Origin: an uncultured Chloroflexota bacterium | GTDB lineage: Bacteria; Chloroflexota; Anaerolineae; Aggregatilineales; Phototrophicaceae | Length of the DNA: 11,980 nucleotides | Assembly (NCBI GenBank): GCA_937870805.1 | Contig: CALMZT010000358.1 | Coordinates: forward strand, 1 to 11,980 | Direction: 5' to 3' | Part shown: positions 7,793-11,980 of the stretch, in pieces | How the letters are laid out: every line of letters begins with the position of its first letter | Position numbering within the stretch: the stretch's first letter is position 1 | Made by a program: the position numbers and the translations under genes | Notes under the pieces: generated by a model | The model's input: only the letters and a program-made list of their open reading frames with translations | What the model was told of the DNA's origin: nothing | Database searches by the model: none

Positions 7793-8742
7793 GCTATATT
7801 TTCATTAGCTACAGCCGCGTGGATAAAGCCTGTGCTTATAAAATCCAAAGGCAGTTAGAAGCACAAGGCTTCAAAATCTGGATTGACAAGAACGACATCC
7901 CGGCTGGTGCGCCCTTCCCAATGGAGATTTTGCAGGCAATTCGGGGTGCAGCGGCTGTCCTCATCCTTTGGTCGCAGAACTCAGCAGGATCGCACTTTGT
8001 CGGTAAAGAGATTGAGGAAGCACTGAACCAGAAAATGATGCGCTCAATGCCAGTCATTCCGATGTGGCTGGACGGTCATCCGCTTCACCCCCAGTTGGAG
8101 AGCCTTAATGCGGTTCATCTCTCAACCTGCTCAAATGATGAAATTGACGGATTAATCAACAGACTATCTAATCTTCGTTACCGCCATTTTCTGGATTTTG
8201 ACCCTAACAAGCCTTTAGGTGACAAAGGAGCCGCTCCATTAAAGCAGCTTCCCTCACTCGTGAGCCTGCCCATTGTCGAGTCGGTTTACTGTAAGGGACG
8301 GGCTATTGCCGCGCCAAACATGAGTTTGACGGCTGCCAGAAATCATCCTGCCCGAAGGTTACAGGTCTATCTGGAATTTTTGGGTAAAGCAGGTAACGAG
8401 GATAGCATCAGCAAAATTTATCAGGCATTGCAATCCAGCCAACCCGGCGACCCATTTTTTATGTTTCATTTTACTGGTCATCAAATCGGTACAGATTATA
8501 CGCTTGTTGATGATCCAGCAGACTCGCCACATGGCGATTGGCTCGATCCTGTCAATACAATTTATCATACACTGGAACAGATCATTGGGCGTGGTGGTGC
8601 AACGCTGCAAGTGTTCAATGCTATTCCTGCGTCACTGAACTTTGCTATTGGGATGCAGTTCTTCAAATACTGGCATGTCCAACTTTTTCATTACACACGC
8701 AGTCAGCGGTATCAACTGGTTTTGGATACCGCTGATCTGTAA
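7789..8742 (+). CDS. TIR domain protein with short SAVED-like sensor, probable CRISPR ancillary effector
   Basis: The N-terminal 115 residues form a TIR domain: FISYSRVD (box 1), GFKIWIDKNDIPAG (BB-loop region) and SHFVGKEIEEAL, in which E74 fits the catalytic glutamate of bacterial NAD+-cleaving TIRs. The C-terminal part (about 155-317) resembles SAVED, the cyclic-nucleotide-binding domain made of CARF-like folds. The best match is its end: LQVFNAIPASLNFAIGMQFF, followed by WHVQLFHYTRSQRYQLVLD, a pattern shared with SAVED C-termini. It is short for a full SAVED domain, which normally has two CARF-like halves. The ATG follows AGGAG and overlaps the stop of the Cas7-insertion gene (ATGA), so synthesis is coupled to the CRISPR complex. 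Probable role (inference): activation by Cas10-made cyclic oligoadenylate, then NAD+ depletion and arrest or death of the infected cell. TIR is secure; SAVED-like is likely; NADase activity is unproven. Confidence 0.8.
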   Translation: MSYIFISYSRVDKACAYKIQRQLEAQGFKIWIDKNDIPAGAPFPMEILQAIRGAAAVLILWSQNSAGSHFVGKEIEEALNQKMMRSMPVIPMWLDGHPLHPQLESLNAVHLSTCSNDEIDGLINRLSNLRYRHFLDFDPNKPLGDKGAAPLKQLPSLVSLPIVESVYCKGRAIAAPNMSLTAARNHPARRLQVYLEFLGKAGNEDSISKIYQALQSSQPGDPFFMFHFTGHQIGTDYTLVDDPADSPHGDWLDPVNTIYHTLEQIIGRGGATLQVFNAIPASLNFAIGMQFFKYWHVQLFHYTRSQRYQLVLDTADL

Positions 8743-8814
8743 ATCTCGACATCGTATGAGAACGAGAACGCTGTAGGAGTATGGGACACAATTCATCCCA
8801 CTCATACGTACCAA

Positions 8815-8836
8815 GTTAAGGGTTTTTCCCCTTAAC
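8815..8836 (+). other. Perfect 8-base hairpin, possible weak terminator of the CRISPR operon
   Basis: GTTAAGGG (8815-8822) and CCCTTAAC (8829-8836) form a perfect stem with a 6-base loop (tttttc), 72 bases after the TIR gene stop. No T run follows the stem, so it is not a canonical intrinsic terminator. Its left arm overlaps the left inverted repeat of the element, so this hairpin would compete with the long-range pairing. Confidence 0.4.
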
Positions 8837-8860
8837 ACTTCAAAAATTGGTGAATAAAAT

Positions 8861-8963
8861 CTGCCTTATCTCTCGCTCTCCCGACCAATAGATGGGTCTT
8901 TCAAGCGAGAACTCTTATCAGAAGGTCGGTTCGGAAACGGAATTTGGGGATGAATTAAGGCAG
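8861..8963 (+). other. Interior of the element: nested and crossing complementary segments
   Basis: CTGCCTTA (8861-8868) is complementary to TAAGGCAG (8956-8963). Inside this, TCTCGCT (8871-8877) pairs with AGCGAGA (8904-8910), and CCGACC (8881-8886) pairs with GGTCGG (8924-8929). The last two pairs cross, which allows a pseudoknot. A simpler local alternative is GACC (8883-8886) with GGTC (8895-8898). Such density of pairing in a short non-coding stretch suggests a folded nucleic acid, either as transposon DNA or as RNA. Expression is not shown. Confidence 0.4.
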
Positions 8964-9008
8964 AATCATCACTCAAATTGCTTAACTTGGTGCATATGGG
9001 GACACAAT

Positions 9009-9299
9009 TCATCCCACTGTACTTGCACCAGCAGCGTCATCTTTTAACGCTGGATAGCGTGCAAAAAACGAAGGGAAAGTCAGCATCAGTGTATAGCGGT
9101 TAGGTTGTGCCTGTGCGAAAAATTCCAGTGTGCCTAATTCGCTATAAATAATGCTTAAGTGTCCAGCAACGACACTTGGGGCAATATACAACCGCTGTGC
9201 GATTTCCTTGTTTGTCATCCCTGCACTGGCAAGTTGGAGTACCTGCTGCTGGCGAGTTGTCAGGCGGGCGTAGAATTTGAAGAGATGTTGGTCGTCCAT
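9009..9299 (-). CDS. Small LuxR/GerE-type HTH DNA-binding protein
   Basis: This 96-residue protein is almost entirely a LuxR-type helix-turn-helix: LTTRQQQVLQLASAGMTNKEIAQRL, then APSVVAGHLSIIYSELG, with no receiver or ligand-binding domain. The C-terminal part (NRYTLMLTFPSFFARYPAL) is hydrophobic and may help dimerisation. I chose the ATG at 9299 because AGGAG stands 10 bases upstream; the longer reading from 9335 adds twelve residues with no site. The last codons and the stop (GTG GGA TGA) lie in the right 20-base direct repeat of the adjoining element. It is divergent from the TPR gene, with 117 bases between the starts, so it may act on that shared region (inference). Target genes are unknown. 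Confidence 0.75.
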   Translation of the reverse strand: MDDQHLFKFYARLTTRQQQVLQLASAGMTNKEIAQRLYIAPSVVAGHLSIIYSELGTLEFFAQAQPNRYTLMLTFPSFFARYPALKDDAAGASTVG

Positions 9300-9376
9300 T
9301 TTTACTGTTCTCCTGTTTATAAGCATGACTTTCATCTCTAATCATAGGAAAATGGAGGAGCAGTCGGCATAACAGG

Positions 9377-9398
9377 ACTGTCGGATTTTGCTGACAGT
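9377..9398 (+). promoter_or_regulatory. Inverted repeat in the divergent LuxR/TPR intergenic region
   Basis: ACTGTC (9377-9382) and GACAGT (9393-9398) form a dyad, extendable to 8 pairs with one G-T pair around a 6-base loop. It lies 18 bases before the TPR gene start and could be an operator or leader hairpin. No clear -10/-35 pair was recognised on either strand. Confidence 0.3.
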
Positions 9399-9416
9399 TA
9401 TGTAGGGCTGAAGCAG

Positions 9417-10394
9417 ATGGAAATTGATACAGAGATAGGCACATTGTTGGACGCACGGTATAAATCACTCATTGGTGCGATGAACGATTTTGCCATGTCG
9501 CTCTCCCCCCAACTGCAAGCAAGACAATCTCGTGAGTCCCTTGCCCAACTGGACACCGAATTACCCAATATAGTGAACGCTGTGGATAGTCTATTGGATA
9601 GGGGAGTTGCTGACGACCGATTAACTTGTCTCCATCTCATCAGTTTGATTGTGCATATTGAACGGTACTTCACCATACGGGGATTATGGGAAGCAAAATT
9701 GCGTTGGGCTATGGCATTGCTCGAACCCTGTGCCCATGCAGCGCCGAAACTGACACATGTCCTATTCAACGTTGTCGGAACTGCGTACAGCGAAATGGGC
9801 AATTATGAAAAGGCTGTTGAACTTTACCAGCTTGCCGTCAAATATGCTGATCTTGCCGATAACCCTGATTTAACACGCGTTTACGGTAATCTGGGGGTGG
9901 CGTATTGGAGAGTAGGTCGTCTGGACAAAGCGTTAGTCTACACTCGCCGGCTCTGGGAAGCGGAGAAAAAGGTGGGCAATCTCTACGAAACCGCACTCGC
10001 CTTAGCAAACCTGGCGGAGATTCACCTTGAGTATGGCGATACCGAAGGCGGGCTGCTGGCTGCTTTTGATGCGCTCAAGTTGGCAAACCAAGTAGGGGAT
10101 GTTGTGCTTGAAGCCGAGTTTACGGCGTTGACAGCCAAACACATGGTTGCGCGAGGACTGCTGCACGAAGCGGTGCCTGTTTATAAAACCGCCATCGGTT
10201 TGCTGAATGAATTGGACGATGAACCCACTCTAGGGCTGACGCTGCTCAACTATGGGGTGTTGCAGCCTCTTCTAAGCCACAGCATAGAAGCGATTCAATT
10301 GGTTCAAGCGAGCCTCGAAATATTTGAGCGCTATAGGATGCCCGAAGAAATTCAAAACGCGCAAGCTATGCTGGCAAGGTTGAAAGTCGAGTAA
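9417..10394 (+). CDS. TPR-repeat protein resembling the C-terminal half of a STAND regulator
   Basis: This 325-residue protein is all-helical. Residues 1-110 contain a segment of the type found just before the TPR array in STAND and LuxR-family ATPases (LAQLDTELPNIVNAVDSLLD, then ERYFTIRGLWEAKLRWAMALLE). From about 115 to 320 there are several TPR-like repeats: GTAYSEMGNYEKAVELYQLA, NLGVAYWRVGRLDKALVYTR, NLAEIHLEYGDTEGGLLAAF and later weaker ones. No P-loop, HTH or signal peptide is present, so it lacks the ATPase that normally goes with this architecture. It may be a stand-alone protein-interaction scaffold or the surviving part of a split STAND gene. The start is bounded by a TAG 15 bases upstream; no strong ribosome site is seen. 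Its stop directly abuts the stop of the convergent HTH-NB-ARC gene. Confidence 0.7.
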   Translation: MEIDTEIGTLLDARYKSLIGAMNDFAMSLSPQLQARQSRESLAQLDTELPNIVNAVDSLLDRGVADDRLTCLHLISLIVHIERYFTIRGLWEAKLRWAMALLEPCAHAAPKLTHVLFNVVGTAYSEMGNYEKAVELYQLAVKYADLADNPDLTRVYGNLGVAYWRVGRLDKALVYTRRLWEAEKKVGNLYETALALANLAEIHLEYGDTEGGLLAAFDALKLANQVGDVVLEAEFTALTAKHMVARGLLHEAVPVYKTAIGLLNELDDEPTLGLTLLNYGVLQPLLSHSIEAIQLVQASLEIFERYRMPEEIQNAQAMLARLKVE

Positions 10395-11768
10395 TCAGGT
10401 TAACCCCTTTTGCCGATTCCACAACTCCATCAAGGGTGCATTGACGAACCAGCGCGTCATCGCGTGGATGTCGTATCGCTTCTGAGCCGCAAGTGAATGA
10501 TGGCTCACCTCCATCAGGGAAGCTCGTACCAGTTCCGGCACAGCTTGGTTGAAAGCAGCATCGTCCAGTTCGCTCACAGGCTGAAGCATCGAGCGCAACG
10601 CAGTCGTGGCGAATGTCGCTGAGCCGATCAGCAGTTTTTGGGCAGACTTGGACAATTTCTGCCAGATGGCAAAATAGATGAAACGATAAATCTGCTGTTC
10701 ATCTACGACACCTTCCAACCGATCAAGTTCCTCATCCAACGCGATCCCCAGCAGCGATTGGCTGACGATGAGTTTGAGCGCCAATGGCATTCCACCAGTC
10801 GTTGTGTAGATGCGTTTGAGTAAAGCATCGTCGGCTTGCAGCAGCGTCTCTGCCTCCCGCGCTTCCGCCTCATCCCGAATCAGTTCCAATGACGCTGGCT
10901 CGGACAATCCCTTCACAAAATAGTCATAGACGAAGGGTTCATCCACCAGACGTTCCCGGCTGGTAATCAGCACGCGGTTCTTGCCAGGGCTGACCAGCTC
11001 GTATAACTGACGGGCGACATCCTGTGCGGCTTCCAATGTTTCGAGATTATCCAGCACAAGCAGAGTGCTGCCGGAGCGCAGAGCATCCCGCAGACGGACG
11101 CGCAGCACCTCCGGCGGCTGCGTGGTCAGTGACTCGAACCCCAACTGCCGCGCATAACTCGCCAGCACGTTGGGAAAGCTGATGGTTTGCTCACGGCGCT
11201 GGCGAATGCCCACACCCGTGAATTCTTCAGATTTGGTCGTTTCCCATGCCAGTTTCTCGAACCTCCCCGACTGCATCACCCGCTTGACCACTTCATAAGC
11301 CAGAGCCGTCTTGCCAATGCCACCCAAACCCGACACGACTACTACAGGCTTGCCAGTGGGGTCTTGCAGCATCCTACTGACTGCTTCAAGCACCTCATCG
11401 CGCCCAACCAGCCGATCATAGGGCGGCTTTTCTGGTAAGTTGGCGATGGGTGTGCCCAGATCGGAAAAGTAGGTCGCTTTTTCCGCGTCACTCAATGCCG
11501 GGCGGTTTAACGCTGCCAGCATCGCATCAACCTGGGTGGTATGTTCAATGCCTCTTTTTTCGACCAGCAGTTGAAAGATTTTCAGGGTATCGAGACGATC
11601 TTTGTCTGAATGATACGGTTTGCGGCGGTCATTCTCCCAATGTCCAATCGCGTCGTCGGTATAAGCCAGTCCACGTTCACTGAGCGCATTGGCAAAGGCA
11701 GCAATCGTATGGAAACCAGCCCGCTTACGAGCAGCCCGCAGCAGGTTACCGAATGTCTCATCGCTCAT
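10395..11768 (-). CDS. HTH-NB-ARC STAND ATPase lacking a TPR/sensor tail
   Basis: This 457-residue protein begins with an Xre-like helix-turn-helix (about 5-52, FGNLLRAARKRAG ... IGHWENDRRKP). An NB-ARC ATPase follows: VGRDEVLEAV near 121, Walker A GLGGIGKTA at 147-155, Walker B LLVLDNLE at 236-243, the RVLITSRE motif at 265-272, GLPL-like TGGMPLAL at 324-331, then a winged-helix region. It ends about 100 residues later, without the TPR or WD repeats usually found after NB-ARC in such proteins. I chose ATG 11768 over the in-frame start at 11837: GGAGG stands 10 bases upstream and the HTH starts at once. The start overlaps the end of the upstream gene by 11 bases (ATGAGCGATGA). Likely a signal-responsive regulator or a STAND defence switch; the sequence does not decide which. 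Confidence 0.8.
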   Translation of the reverse strand: MSDETFGNLLRAARKRAGFHTIAAFANALSERGLAYTDDAIGHWENDRRKPYHSDKDRLDTLKIFQLLVEKRGIEHTTQVDAMLAALNRPALSDAEKATYFSDLGTPIANLPEKPPYDRLVGRDEVLEAVSRMLQDPTGKPVVVVSGLGGIGKTALAYEVVKRVMQSGRFEKLAWETTKSEEFTGVGIRQRREQTISFPNVLASYARQLGFESLTTQPPEVLRVRLRDALRSGSTLLVLDNLETLEAAQDVARQLYELVSPGKNRVLITSRERLVDEPFVYDYFVKGLSEPASLELIRDEAEAREAETLLQADDALLKRIYTTTGGMPLALKLIVSQSLLGIALDEELDRLEGVVDEQQIYRFIYFAIWQKLSKSAQKLLIGSATFATTALRSMLQPVSELDDAAFNQAVPELVRASLMEVSHHSLAAQKRYDIHAMTRWFVNAPLMELWNRQKGLT

Positions 11769-11980
11769 TGCGTTCAACCCTCCGCACCATGCCCATGCCT
11801 TGCCCTGTGTAGCTGCCAAGACCGCTGTAGAAGGCAAACGCCCCTAGGAAATGAACAAGCTCTGCGTACTCCTCAAGCTGTTGTTGAATATCTCGGTAAA
11901 TCATCATCAGGTTAGGGTCATCTCGTTTCGTCTTTTGGGTCTCTGCCCGTTTGCGGAAGTCGTCATTACCAGACAGCACA
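11758..11980 (-). CDS. Small uncharacterised protein, partial at right edge
   Basis: The frame is open to the right edge, so the start may lie outside; a GTG at 11979 is only a possible start. The visible 73 residues contain a charged N-terminal stretch, a helix (MIYRDIQQQLEEYAELVHFL) and a glycine/aromatic segment (AFYSGLGSYTGQGMGM), ending in an arginine-rich tail. I recognise no family. Its stop overlaps the start of the HTH-NB-ARC gene by 11 bases, so the two are probably co-translated and may work together, for instance as sensor or partner of the ATPase (inference). Confidence 0.45.
   Translation of the reverse strand, partial: VLSGNDDFRKRAETQKTKRDDPNLMMIYRDIQQQLEEYAELVHFLGAFAFYSGLGSYTGQGMGMVRRVERNER

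Larger units (their letters stand above)
8783..9018. mobile_element. MITE-like non-coding element: terminal inverted repeats inside 20-base direct repeats
   Basis: No convincing gene is present between 8743 and 9008. A perfect 20-base direct repeat, gggacacaattcatcccact, lies at 8783-8802 and 8999-9018. Directly inside are inverted arms, catacgtaccaagttaag (8803-8820) and cttaacttggtgcatatg (8981-8998), which match in 16 of 18 positions. The direct repeat is itself a loose palindrome (TGGGA ... TCCCA around AATT, counting neighbouring bases in the left copy), and half of it recurs inverted at 8947-8956. This resembles a non-autonomous transposon with a long target duplication, but the duplication would be unusually long. 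A structured regulatory region is the alternative. I cannot assign it to an IS family. Confidence 0.55.

Noticed and set aside
8803..8998. Integron attC site
   Set aside because: The arms do not fit the RYYYAAC / GTTRRRY core sites and no cassette or integrase is nearby.
8783..9018. CRISPR array made by the 20-base repeats
   Set aside because: Only two copies about 216 bases apart, each directly attached to an inverted arm; no regular repeat-spacer pattern.
9300..9335. Upstream ATG for the LuxR-type protein
   Set aside because: The twelve extra residues precede the HTH without known match, and AGGAG sits correctly before ATG 9299.
10380..10420. Terminator between the convergent TPR and NB-ARC genes
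   Set aside because: The stop codons abut and no stem-loop with a T run is visible.

Overview
The window carries most of a type III CRISPR-Cas effector operon on the + strand (1-8742), then a short non-coding repeat element (about 8783-9018), then an accessory stretch of regulator or STAND-type genes (9009-11980). The best fit is subtype III-D, in the variant with fused Cas7 subunits known from cyanobacteria (III-D2, also called III-Dv). The gene order is cas10 (cut by the left edge), a Cas7-Cas5(Csx10) fusion with a damaged Cas11-like tail, a double-Cas7 protein, csx19 and a Cas7 with a large insertion (TIGR03986-like). No adaptation genes, cas6 or CRISPR array are visible.

The last gene of this block overlaps the Cas7-insertion gene by 4 bases (ATGA). 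It encodes an N-terminal TIR domain joined to a short C-terminal domain resembling SAVED. Cas10 keeps an intact GGDD palm motif, so the natural model is: RNA binding makes Cas10 synthesise a cyclic oligoadenylate, and this activates the TIR protein, probably to degrade NAD+. TIR-SAVED effectors are known mainly from CBASS, so a translationally coupled one in a III-D operon is the most interesting system here. Every intact junction in the operon is an overlap or a 1-base gap. The exception is 3342-3586, where the reading frame of the Cas7-Cas5 gene continues in register but holds four stop codons before a helical tail that ends exactly on the next start codon.

Downstream of the operon lies a compact, apparently non-coding element. 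Perfect 20-base direct repeats directly flank 18-base imperfect inverted repeats around a 160-base interior full of complementary segments. One copy of the direct repeat contains the stop codon of a small LuxR-type HTH gene on the - strand. A divergent gene encodes a TPR protein that looks like the C-terminal half of a STAND regulator. It abuts, tail to tail, an HTH-NB-ARC ATPase that ends without a TPR tail. A small uncharacterised partial gene overlaps the start of that ATPase at the right edge.

The organism is not certain. Moderate GC, a fused III-D system, HTH-NB-ARC proteins and small LuxR proteins together suggest a Chloroflexota-like or other filamentous environmental bacterium. This is inference from gene content only.
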